Source: Gordonibacter faecis (GTDB lineage: Bacteria > Actinomycetota > Coriobacteriia > Coriobacteriales > Eggerthellaceae). From it: a stretch of 64,000 bases of DNA. The position numbers and the translations under genes are program-made. Location of the stretch: NCBI RefSeq assembly GCF_030077735.1, contig NZ_JASJEU010000003.1:343243-407242 (forward strand), in the 5' to 3' direction. The notes below the pieces were generated by a model, which was not told the DNA's origin, searched no databases, and saw only the letters and a program-made list of their open reading frames with translations. Shown piece by piece: positions 47,185-55,416 of this stretch. Position 1 is the first letter of the stretch. Each line of letters opens with the position of its first letter.

Positions 47185-47430
47185 ATGGCCTATCTGGAAG
47201 ACCACTTACTGTATTACAAGAAATCCTGCCCCTTTTGCCAAAAAGTGCTGCGTTTCATGGAAGAGAATAAGATCAACCTCGACGCGCGCGACACGTTGCA
47301 GCCCGGCAATCAAAACGACCTTGTGCGCATCGGCGGTAAAAAACAAGTTCCCTGCCTCGTGGTAAACGGCAAAGCAATGTACGAATCCGACGACATCATT
47401 GCCTACTTGCGCGGAAAAGTGGCAGACTAG
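47185..47430 (+). CDS. Glutaredoxin / GST N-terminal domain-like protein
   Basis: 81 residues, ATG with GGAAAGG 7 bases upstream. Thioredoxin-fold redox motif CPFCQKV at residues 15-18, the cis-Pro in KKQVPCLVVNG and the C-terminal ESDDIIAYL helix are typical of glutaredoxins and GST N-domains. Full length for a monothiol/dithiol glutaredoxin-like protein. Probably a thiol-disulfide carrier; partner unknown in a bacterium of this type, where glutathione synthesis is not shown here. Confidence 0.88.
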   Translation: MAYLEDHLLYYKKSCPFCQKVLRFMEENKINLDARDTLQPGNQNDLVRIGGKKQVPCLVVNGKAMYESDDIIAYLRGKVAD

Positions 47431-47482
47431 TTCAACGCTGCTCCTTCGGCTATCTGCCAGCCTCTTCCCCACCGCAACGCAA

Positions 47483-47513
47483 AAGCGGCCCCGCCTAAGT
47501 GGAGGGGCCGCTT
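47483..47513. terminator. Bidirectional terminator between glutaredoxin gene and tRNA-Gly
   Basis: AAGCGGCCCC / GGGGCCGCTT, 10-bp stem, followed by TTTTTT on the plus strand (47515-47520) and by TTTT on the minus strand. It serves both the glutaredoxin gene and the convergent tRNA-Gly. Confidence 0.85.
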
Positions 47514-47522
47514 GTTTTTTGA

Positions 47523-47596
47523 TGGAGCGGGTGACGGGAATCGAACCCGCGTGGTCAGCTTGGAAGGCTGAAGTTCTACCATTGAACTACACCCGC
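47523..47596 (-). tRNA. tRNA-Gly (anticodon TCC)
   Basis: Acceptor GCGGGTG / CACCCGC, discriminator T, CCA encoded. Anticodon stem CAGC / GCTG with loop CTTCCAA gives TCC. T-arm GCGGG-TTCGATT-CCCGT. Confidence 0.94.
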
Positions 47597-47733
47597 ATAA
47601 CGCGTCGGCTATTGTACCGCAACATTGGGCTGGGCGCGCAAAATTCCGTAAGACTTTCCACTAGATTCTCCAAAAGTACGGCGTAGCGGGCGCAGACGAC
47701 GCTCGTGGCGAGGCACAGGGAAGTGGAGGCGTC

Positions 47734-50280
47734 ATGGCGCGGCTTGATGAATACGAGCGCAAACGGAACTTTGAGCGCACGGCGGAACCTGCGGGCGACG
47801 CCACGGAACCACCCGCCGCGGATGCGCCGCTGCGGTATGCCATGCAGCACCACTGGGCCTCGCGCGAGCACTACGACTTGCGGCTTGAATGGGACGGCGT
47901 GCTGCTGAGCTGGGCTATTCCAAAGGGCCCGTCGTACAACCCACACGACAAGCGGCTAGCCGTGCACGTGGAAGACCATCCACTCGACTACCGCACGTTT
48001 GAGGGTACCATTCCGAAGGGCGAATACGGTGGCGGCACGGTGATGCTCTGGGATGAGGGCACATGGGAGCCACATGGCGCTGTGGACAAGGCGCTGGCGG
48101 CGGGCGAGCTCAAGTTTACTCTGCATGGGAGACGCCTCAAAGGCGACTGGGTGCTTGTGCACATTAAGCCACGCCGCGGCGAAAAGGACGACAACTGGCT
48201 GCTCATCAAGGAGCGCGACGAGTTTGTACAGGACGATGCAGGCATTTCTCAATTCGACACAAGCGTGGTGAGCGGGCGCACGCGCGACGAGATAACTGCG
48301 GGCGACGATGAACACGTGGCGCGCAACCCTTTCGACCAGGTGGACGTGGAACTGGCGAAGCTTGTGAGCGAGGCACCGGCCGACGACGCCGCGTGGCTCT
48401 ACGAGGTGAAGTACGACGGCTACCGCATAGTGGCGTTTCTTGAAGGCAACGAAATGCGCCTCATGACGCGCAATGGAAACAATTACACTGACCACTTCCC
48501 CACCGTGGCTTCCTCGCTGCTTGACGTGGCGGCGGGACGCGCGCTGGTACTAGACGGCGAGGTCGTGGTCACCGACGAGGATGGGCGCTCAGATTTCCAG
48601 GCGCTGCAGGGCTTTCTCAAGCACCCTGAAGGCAAGCAGCCCGTGTATATGGTGTTTGACCTGCTGGCGCTCGACGGCGAAGACGTGCGAGCACGGCCAC
48701 TTGTTGAGCGAAAGCGCTTGCTGGCGGACGTGCTGGCCTCCGCGCCCGACGACGTGCGGTTCAGCACCCATGTGGAGGGCCGTGGCGAGGACAGCTTCCA
48801 CGCTGCGTGCAAACTGGGGTTGGAAGGCGTGGTGGGCAAACGCTCCGCCTCGGCGTATCGCGGCGGGCGGTCGGGCGACTGGATCAAACTCAAGTGCGAC
48901 CATCGCCAGGAGTTCGTGGTAGGCGGGTGGACGCGCACGGCCAAGAAGCCCGGCGGTGTGAGCGCACTTCTGCTGGGTGCGTATGAGGACGGCGCGTTGG
49001 TGTATGTGGGCCGCGTCGGTTCCGGCATCGGCGAGGATGACGCGCGCGAATTGCTGACACAGTTTGCGGGCCTTGAGCGCTCAAAGCCGCCGTTTGCGAA
49101 CCCGCCGCGTGCGCGCTCCGGCGAAGAGGCGCACTGGGTGGAACCTGCACTGGTGGCCGAGGTACGGTTCGCCGAGTGGACCGACGACGGCCAGCTGCGC
49201 CACCCGAGCTACCAGGGGCTGCGCATCGACAAAGACCCACACGACGTCCGTCGCGAAGACGCAGGCGACGCGGAGCAACCGCTTCCACCCGCTGAGAGAA
49301 CGGAGAATCCTCTGTCTACTTCGACCACTGCCGCAGCTTCTGCGGCCTCTGCTGCGACCTCTTCTGCGGCCGCCTCCTCTTCCTCTTCTCGTTCCCACGC
49401 TACCAAGCGCCGGGGCTCCGGCGAGCTGGTTATCGACGGCGTGACTATCACCAGCCCCGAAAAACTGCTGTTCGAGGACCCGGACATCACAAAAGAGGAC
49501 GTCGTGCGTTACTACGCGCAGGTGGCCGACGCGATGCTACCTTACGCAGGCGGGCGCATCTTAAGCATTGTACGCTGCCCGCGCGGTGCCGGGTCGGCGT
49601 GCTTTTTCAAGAAGCACCCGGGGCAGCACGAGGCGGGCATCCACACCATCGACGTGACCGGCAGCGATGGCGAAGATGACAAGTACTTCTATGTGGATGA
49701 CGCCGTGGGCATTGTGTCCGAGGCACAGATGGACACGCTGGAATTCCACCTGTGGGGCAGCCGCGTGGAGACGCTTGAGCAGCCCGACATGATGGTGTTC
49801 GACCTCGACCCCGACAAAGGCCTCGGACTTGATCAGGTGCGACGCGGCGTACGCGACCTCAAGGGCATCCTGGATGATTTAGGGCTAGCCACGTTTCTCA
49901 AGACGAGCGGCGGCAAGGGGTACCACGTGGTGGTGCCGTTTCGACCGGAGGCGTCGTGGGATGCGTTCCACGACTTCGCTCGGCGCATCGCGCAGGTGAT
50001 GGCTGAGAAGTGGCCCGACCGCTATACGAGCAACGTGCGGCTGGCCAAGCGCAACGGCAAGATTTTCATCGACTGGATGCGCAACGGCCGCGGCGCCACG
50101 AGCATCGCCCCGTACTCGCTGCGCGCCCGCACCGGCGCCCGCGTATCCCTCCCTCTCAGCTGGGACGAGTTGGACAGCGTAGCCCCCGATGCCATCACAA
50201 TGGAAGACGCGCTCGCGCGCCTCGCCCGCAGCGACAACCCCTGGGCGGGCTACTTCGACGTGGAGCAATCGCTCCAGTGA
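47734..50280 (+). CDS. ligD: Multifunctional DNA ligase LigD (PE-LIG-POL order)
   Basis: 848 residues, ATG with GGAGG 4-5 bases upstream. 3'-phosphoesterase domain at ~25-190 with HHWASREHYDLRLEWDG (His/Asp/Arg ligands). ATP-dependent ligase domain at ~205-500 with adenylated Lys226 in EVKYDGYRIVAF, GEVVV and LEGVVGKR, then DWIKLKC. A Ser/Ala-rich linker of ~45 residues (about 520-565). Primase-polymerase domain at ~570-848 with SPEKLLFEDPDITKED, FDLDPDKGLGLDQVR (metal Asp pair) and KTSGGKGYHVVVPF. Joins broken DNA ends together with Ku; no Ku gene is in this window. Domain order resembles Pseudomonas LigD, not the Mycobacterium order. Monocistronic. Confidence 0.95.
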   Translation: MARLDEYERKRNFERTAEPAGDATEPPAADAPLRYAMQHHWASREHYDLRLEWDGVLLSWAIPKGPSYNPHDKRLAVHVEDHPLDYRTFEGTIPKGEYGGGTVMLWDEGTWEPHGAVDKALAAGELKFTLHGRRLKGDWVLVHIKPRRGEKDDNWLLIKERDEFVQDDAGISQFDTSVVSGRTRDEITAGDDEHVARNPFDQVDVELAKLVSEAPADDAAWLYEVKYDGYRIVAFLEGNEMRLMTRNGNNYTDHFPTVASSLLDVAAGRALVLDGEVVVTDEDGRSDFQALQGFLKHPEGKQPVYMVFDLLALDGEDVRARPLVERKRLLADVLASAPDDVRFSTHVEGRGEDSFHAACKLGLEGVVGKRSASAYRGGRSGDWIKLKCDHRQEFVVGGWTRTAKKPGGVSALLLGAYEDGALVYVGRVGSGIGEDDARELLTQFAGLERSKPPFANPPRARSGEEAHWVEPALVAEVRFAEWTDDGQLRHPSYQGLRIDKDPHDVRREDAGDAEQPLPPAERTENPLSTSTTAAASAASAATSSAAASSSSSRSHATKRRGSGELVIDGVTITSPEKLLFEDPDITKEDVVRYYAQVADAMLPYAGGRILSIVRCPRGAGSACFFKKHPGQHEAGIHTIDVTGSDGEDDKYFYVDDAVGIVSEAQMDTLEFHLWGSRVETLEQPDMMVFDLDPDKGLGLDQVRRGVRDLKGILDDLGLATFLKTSGGKGYHVVVPFRPEASWDAFHDFARRIAQVMAEKWPDRYTSNVRLAKRNGKIFIDWMRNGRGATSIAPYSLRARTGARVSLPLSWDELDSVAPDAITMEDALARLARSDNPWAGYFDVEQSLQ

Positions 50281-50310
50281 AAAGCTTGCGCCTTTTCTCC
50301 GCCGCCAGCA

Positions 50311-51285
50311 TCACGCCTCGTCACCCTTCATGGTGCGGTACGCTTTGATGACGACGCAGATGAGGGCACCAATAGGCCAGGCGAGCCAGAACATGCGCTG
50401 GGCGGCGGTGAGGGGCACGAAGAGCAGCACAAGGCCCACCGCTGTTGCTACGGTCATGGTGAAAATATACGTGCCGCGTTCGCGCTTAGCGCGGCGAGCG
50501 TGCGCTTGCAGTGTTTCGTCGTCCAGGGCGTCGATATCTGCCTCGCCTAAACGACTGAGCGCGCTGTGGTTGTAGCGCCCCACGTCACAGCGCCGTCCGA
50601 GCAACCACCCACGTACCAGTACAAAGACCCCCGCAGCCAAACAGGTCAGACATGCGGCGCTGGCAAACCACACGTTCGTCTGGAGCAACACCGTGACCGC
50701 AAGACCCACCATGACCAAAGCCCCGCCCGCCACCAGCCCTGTGGCGAAAGAGTTGCACGCCTGGGCTTTTTGTTCCGCTGTGTAGAAGTCCTCCACAAAC
50801 GGATGCGCCGTGCGAAACGCCCGTTGCTCAAGCAGCGCAGGCACGATGAGCGCCAGCCCAGCAGCGGCCCCCACGAACACGAGCGCCATCGTGTAACCGG
50901 TCACATTGATATCAGCTGCCAGCAGTACACCGGTAAGAAAAAACGCCACCGCAAGCCCCATCAGCACCACGGCCAACCCAAGCGCCAGCTTCCATGCAAA
51001 GCTGCGCATGGCCTCGTCGTAGCCCGTCACATCCTGCGGAGCCGCAGCAGACGGCATGCGCGCCGCCGCGTCAACCGGGCGCTCCGTCACATCACCAAGC
51101 ACCAGTTCATCAAGCGTACAGTCAAACAGGCTGCATAGCTTCAGCAGCTTGTCCATCTCCGGGTAAGCACGCTCGGCCTCCCACTTCGACACTGATTGGC
51201 GGCTCACGCCCAGAAGCATGGCCAGCTGCTCTTGCGTCATGTTGCGCGTGGCGCGCAGGTGCTGTAGGTTGTCGCGAAAACTCAT
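50311..51285 (-). CDS. XRE-type regulator fused to a membrane domain
   Basis: 324 residues. N-terminal helix-turn-helix (MSFRDNLQHLRATRNMTQEQLAMLLGVSRQSVSKWEAER) of the XRE family, then a linker and five or six hydrophobic segments (about 95-320). The DNA-binding domain therefore sits at the membrane. Such fusions are often found near efflux or membrane-stress genes. Convergent with ligD and co-directional with a DUF998-like membrane protein gene. Target unknown. Confidence 0.88.
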   Translation of the reverse strand: MSFRDNLQHLRATRNMTQEQLAMLLGVSRQSVSKWEAERAYPEMDKLLKLCSLFDCTLDELVLGDVTERPVDAAARMPSAAAPQDVTGYDEAMRSFAWKLALGLAVVLMGLAVAFFLTGVLLAADINVTGYTMALVFVGAAAGLALIVPALLEQRAFRTAHPFVEDFYTAEQKAQACNSFATGLVAGGALVMVGLAVTVLLQTNVWFASAACLTCLAAGVFVLVRGWLLGRRCDVGRYNHSALSRLGEADIDALDDETLQAHARRAKRERGTYIFTMTVATAVGLVLLFVPLTAAQRMFWLAWPIGALICVVIKAYRTMKGDEA

Positions 51286-51419
51286 GATGTCATCCTTTTA
51301 CTTTATGCCGCACCGAATGCGCTGGCAACACTATGGTGAGGGCACGCGGTGGTGCGCTCAACCAACGTGCGGTTTCTTTTGTCTTCGGCGCAAGGCAACC
51401 ACCAGTAGCTTACCCCAGA

Positions 51420-52007
51420 TCAGGCGCGTGCGCCTTGTGGATGGCACAAAATTAGAAGCAGATCGAGAACAAACACCAGCGCAACAATGCCCGGCTCGAA
51501 GATGAGAATATAGCTCCACAGAAACCCGTTTTCGAACAGCGCCACGAACGCCATCACCACCATGAGGGCTACAAGGAGCACGTTCGCCATCCGCAGCAGC
51601 GCGTCGTACTGGTGCCACAAGCGAACCAGCAGATACGCCATCAGCGCAAACTCCGCGAGTACAATCCCCCATGCTGCAATGTCATGCAGCGTCACCGTCG
51701 TTGGATCATTCGGGTACAAACACGTCGCAATGAATGACAACCCGAAGGCCCCCGCCACGAAGCGATACCCCTTCCCCACGTCCCACTTCTGGGGCAGATA
51801 CACCAGCAGGTGAAAAGCAATCAGCAGCGCCGCTAAGGTTCCCACCAGGCAAAAGGCCGCCGTCGAAAGCGGTGTCACCACCGAATGGTTGCTGATGGTG
51901 TAATTGAGGCCCTTGTAGTTCAGCGCCACCACCAACGCCGACACCGCCGCAAGCCCCGCCACTCCCACCACACCCGCATACTTCCCCGTCGCCACATTGT
52001 GCCGCAT
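51420..52007 (-). CDS. DUF998-like six-helix membrane protein
   Basis: 195 residues from ATG 52007 with GAGAGGT 10 bases upstream; a GTG four codons before is possible. Six hydrophobic helices across the whole length (e.g. AGVVGVAGLAAVSALVVAL, FCLVGTLAALLIAFHLLVYL, IVALVFVLDLLLILCH). Matches the size and pattern of DUF998 membrane proteins; the assignment is tentative. Upstream of the XRE membrane regulator by 134 bases, so they could be co-regulated. Confidence 0.65.
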   Translation of the reverse strand: MRHNVATGKYAGVVGVAGLAAVSALVVALNYKGLNYTISNHSVVTPLSTAAFCLVGTLAALLIAFHLLVYLPQKWDVGKGYRFVAGAFGLSFIATCLYPNDPTTVTLHDIAAWGIVLAEFALMAYLLVRLWHQYDALLRMANVLLVALMVVMAFVALFENGFLWSYILIFEPGIVALVFVLDLLLILCHPQGARA

Positions 52008-52125
52008 ATCAAACCACACCTCTCAAGTTCGTCAAGTTATCTAACGCACTCAACAATGCGGGCGCACAGGACCACACTCAACCAACTTGCGGCTTCTTTT
52101 TCACAGGGAAAATGACAACAAGCAG

Positions 52126-52153
52126 CATCAAGCCCCTGTTCGGGGGCTTGATG
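52126..52153 (-). terminator. Terminator of the efflux operon
   Basis: Perfect 11-bp stem CATCAAGCCCC / GGGGCTTGATG with a 6-base loop, 42 bases after the MATE stop. The T-run is weak on the minus strand (TGTCATTTTCC), but stem strength and position fit a terminator. Confidence 0.7.
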
Positions 52154-52194
52154 AGAAATAGGCGGGATAAAAACCTTGAGGGGGCAACCGTTGA

Positions 52195-53523
52195 TTAATA
52201 GTAGTACTTCTTGCGATAAGCAATCAAAAGGCCAGTTGTCAGAATGAGTGCGCAGGATTCGGCGACGATGATGGCGCTCCACACGCCGTTGATGCCAAAC
52301 CAAATGGGCAGCAGCATGACGGTGGACGTCTCAAGCACCAGCGTACGCACGAACGAGATAAGCGCGGACACAGGGCCATTGTTGAGTGCCGTAAAAAAGG
52401 CGGAACCATAGATGCTGAACCCCATCAGCAAGAAGGCCACCGAATAAATGAGGAAACCGTTGAGGGTCATCTCCGCCAACGTGGCGTCGTAGCCGACGAA
52501 CAGGTTCACCAGAGGGGTTGCCACCAAATGGGACAGCCCGAACATCGCGATGCCGAAAACGCCCACAATCACCAGGCTCTTCCTCAGCAGCCCCCTCAGT
52601 TCAAGGTGCCGCCCAGCTCCGTAGTTGTAGCTGACGATGGGGCCCGTCCCCATGGAAAAGCCGAAGAAGATGGCCGTAAATATGAAGTTCACATACATGA
52701 TGACACCATAGGCAGCCACGCCGTCGGAGCCAGCGAGCGCCATAAGCTGGAAGTTGTAGAGCATAGCCACAACCGACGCCGCAATCTCGGTCATCAGCTC
52801 GGATGAGCCGTTTACACACGCCTTGCCAAGCGCGCGGAGTTCGAACACGGGCTTGGTCAGGCGCAACCGCGAGGTCTTGCTGGATGCAAAGTAGATGACG
52901 GGCACCACCGACGCAAGAATTTGCCCCGCAGCTGTCGCAATAGCAGCCCCAACAACGCCCCACCCGAACATGCCGATGAACACGTAATCGAGCACGATGT
53001 TGACCACACCGCCTGCCACAATGACGACCAAGCCGATATGCGGCTTCTCCGCCGCTACAAAAAAGCTCTGGAAGACGTTTTGGAGGATGAAAAACGGCAA
53101 CGCAAAGAAAAGGATCTGGCCGTACTGAATGGAGAGATTGACCAGTTCACCCTCCGCTCCCATGAGGCCCAAAAACGGCCTCATGAAGGCAGACCCCACA
53201 AGCGAAAGCACAATCCCAAGCACCACCGCAGAAAGGAATATGAACGTGAATAGCCTATTTGCGCGCTTGCCATCACCTTCGCCCATAATTTTAGCCACGA
53301 GCGCAGCGCCGCCGGTGCCCAGCATATAGCCGATGCAGCCCAACGCCGTTACCAGCGGAAACACCAGGTTGACTGCGGCGAGCGCGTCCTTGCCCGCGAA
53401 GTTCGATACGAACAACCCGTCGACCACGCTGTAGATGGACGCGAACACCATCATCACAATGGACGGCGCGGCGAACAGGGCCAGCCGCCCATAGGTAAAC
53501 GAATCCGAGAGTTTGATAGCCAC
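52195..53523 (-). CDS. MATE family multidrug exporter
   Basis: 442 residues from GTG 53523, preceded by AGAAGGAA; an earlier GTG at 53571 lies on the end of the ABC gene without a ribosome site. Twelve membrane helices. Family marks FAAPSIVMMVFASIYSVVDGLFVS, GTGGAALVAKIMGEGDGKRANRL and the repeated second half (TGPIVSYNYGAGRHLELRGLLRKSL). Drug export by Na+ or H+ gradient. Last gene of a MarR-ABC-ABC-MATE operon. Confidence 0.92.
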   Translation of the reverse strand: MAIKLSDSFTYGRLALFAAPSIVMMVFASIYSVVDGLFVSNFAGKDALAAVNLVFPLVTALGCIGYMLGTGGAALVAKIMGEGDGKRANRLFTFIFLSAVVLGIVLSLVGSAFMRPFLGLMGAEGELVNLSIQYGQILFFALPFFILQNVFQSFFVAAEKPHIGLVVIVAGGVVNIVLDYVFIGMFGWGVVGAAIATAAGQILASVVPVIYFASSKTSRLRLTKPVFELRALGKACVNGSSELMTEIAASVVAMLYNFQLMALAGSDGVAAYGVIMYVNFIFTAIFFGFSMGTGPIVSYNYGAGRHLELRGLLRKSLVIVGVFGIAMFGLSHLVATPLVNLFVGYDATLAEMTLNGFLIYSVAFLLMGFSIYGSAFFTALNNGPVSALISFVRTLVLETSTVMLLPIWFGINGVWSAIIVAESCALILTTGLLIAYRKKYYY

Positions 53524-53571
53524 GATTTCCTTCTTTCGTTCGTGCGGGAACTCGTTGCCCGCCCTGCTCAC

Positions 53572-55410
53572 TTACGAGGCAACCAACGCCGTCGCCTGGC
53601 TTTTCTGGAGTTCGGCATAGCGTCCACCCGCCGCCATCAGTTCTGTGTGCGTCCCCTGCTCAACGATGGTGCCCGCCTCCATCACAAGGATGAGATCGGC
53701 GTCGCGAATCGTTGAGAGGCGGTGCGCAATCACGAAACTCGTGCGGCCCTTCATAAGATGCGCCGTAGCCTCCTGAATGGCGACTTCTGTGCGGGTGTCC
53801 ACGTTTGAAGTAGCTTCATCGAGGATGAGGATGGACGGGTCAACCAGAAGGGTGCGCGCAATGGTGATAAGTTGCTTTTGCCCCGCCGACATCGGCAGCA
53901 GCTCGTCATCAACCACGGTGTCGTAGCCCTGCGGCAGCGTTTTGATGAAGTGGTCGATGCGCGCCGCCTTCGCCGCTCGCTCGATCTCTTCACGCGGTGC
54001 GCCCGGTTTGCCGTAGGCGATGTTGTCGGCGATGCTGCCGTTGAAAAGCCACGTGTCCTGGAGAACCATCCCCAAGATGCTATACAGCTCGTCGCGACCC
54101 AGCGTGCGGATGTTCACCCCGTCTACCAGAATGCGCCCACCTTGCGGGTCGTAGAACCTCATAAGAAGGTTCACGAGCGTTGTTTTTCCGGCGCCCGTGG
54201 GACCCACGATGGCCACCATGGTGCCTGGCTTAACAGCAGCGTTCACATCTTTGAAAAGCAAGGTGTTGGCATCGTAGCCAAATTTCACCTGCTCGAACTC
54301 CACCTTGCCGTGCGGATTGGGAAGTGCCCGGGCGCAGATCCGCTGATCGGGTTCGTCCTGCTCATCGAGCAGCTGATAGATGCGCTCGGCCGATGCGAGC
54401 GCTCCCTGGGCGCTCGTGATGGTGAAGGCGAACTCGGATACGGGTTCGGAAATGCGGTCGACATACTGCAGCATGGCCTGGATGTCGCCAAGTGTGATGG
54501 TTCCACTCATGGTCATCATGGCACCACGCAAGGCGATGATCACGTAGCCGAACTGGCTTGCGAAGCGCACAACTGGCATGACACCGTAGGTGAGAAACTG
54601 TGCCTTGAGCCCGGCCTTACGGTAGGCCTCGGCGGCTGCTCGCGTCTTTTCCGCAGATTCTTCCTGCAGGTTGAACGCGCGGATGGTCGCGTGGCCCGTG
54701 AGGCCTTCCTCGATCTGGGCGTTGAAACAACCGAGCGTTTCCTGGCTTTTCGCGTACGCCTTGTAGGTGGCCGACGATATGACGGCGGTGAGTACAAGCC
54801 CCAGAACCACGGTGCCGAACGCCCAGAAGGTGAGCTCAATGCTGATGCCAACCATGATAACGAGAGCGCCGACGATGGTCACCACTGCGGTGATGAACTG
54901 CGTGATGCCTTCTTGCAGGGTGTCGGCCACCCGTTTTGCGTCGTTGGTCATGCGGCTTAAAATATCGCCGCGCTGGTGGGCGTCGTAATAGCTCACGGGA
55001 AGACGTTCCAGCTTGGCTGCCATTTCCTGCCGCAGCTTTAACGCGAAGTTCTGCGCAACGCTCGCCATGAGGAATTCCTCAATAAAGGTAAGCGCAGCGC
55101 TCACCACGTAGAGCACAATGAGTTCAATCAGCACCGTGCCCATGGTTTCGAACCCAACATGAAACACGGTCTTGTTCTCAATTGCCTGTTTTACGCCGCT
55201 GAATATCTCGTCGATAGCCGCGCCAATGGTGATGGGAATGAGCACGCTGCACGCCGCCGCCCCCACCAGACAGAGCGCGATAGCCAGCAGGCGTCCCTTC
55301 TGCAGCATGAGGTCGCGGAAAAAGCGCTTGGCCGTTCCGCGCGGGTTCTGTGCCTTCTCGACGCTCATTTCGTCTGCGCTGAGCACTGTGGTGTCCGCTG
55401 TTTCGGTCAT
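53572..55410 (-). CDS. ABC exporter, fused membrane and ATPase domains (subunit B)
   Basis: 612 residues. Six membrane helices in the first ~330 residues (GRLLAIALCLVGAAACSVL onward), then the ATPase domain: Walker A GPTGAGKTT, Q-loop GMVLQDTWLFN, signature MSAGQKQLITIART, Walker B ILILDEATSNVD and switch His in IAHRLS. The signature reads SAGQ where SGGQ is standard, which marks one half of a heterodimeric exporter. Preceded by its partner after 6 bases. Substrate unknown. Confidence 0.94.
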   Translation of the reverse strand: MTETADTTVLSADEMSVEKAQNPRGTAKRFFRDLMLQKGRLLAIALCLVGAAACSVLIPITIGAAIDEIFSGVKQAIENKTVFHVGFETMGTVLIELIVLYVVSAALTFIEEFLMASVAQNFALKLRQEMAAKLERLPVSYYDAHQRGDILSRMTNDAKRVADTLQEGITQFITAVVTIVGALVIMVGISIELTFWAFGTVVLGLVLTAVISSATYKAYAKSQETLGCFNAQIEEGLTGHATIRAFNLQEESAEKTRAAAEAYRKAGLKAQFLTYGVMPVVRFASQFGYVIIALRGAMMTMSGTITLGDIQAMLQYVDRISEPVSEFAFTITSAQGALASAERIYQLLDEQDEPDQRICARALPNPHGKVEFEQVKFGYDANTLLFKDVNAAVKPGTMVAIVGPTGAGKTTLVNLLMRFYDPQGGRILVDGVNIRTLGRDELYSILGMVLQDTWLFNGSIADNIAYGKPGAPREEIERAAKAARIDHFIKTLPQGYDTVVDDELLPMSAGQKQLITIARTLLVDPSILILDEATSNVDTRTEVAIQEATAHLMKGRTSFVIAHRLSTIRDADLILVMEAGTIVEQGTHTELMAAGGRYAELQKSQATALVAS

Positions 55411-55416
55411 GAGCCC

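Noticed and set aside
46965..47270. Plus-strand frame overlapping the glutaredoxin gene
   Set aside because: Overlaps a certain gene in another frame and has no family features.
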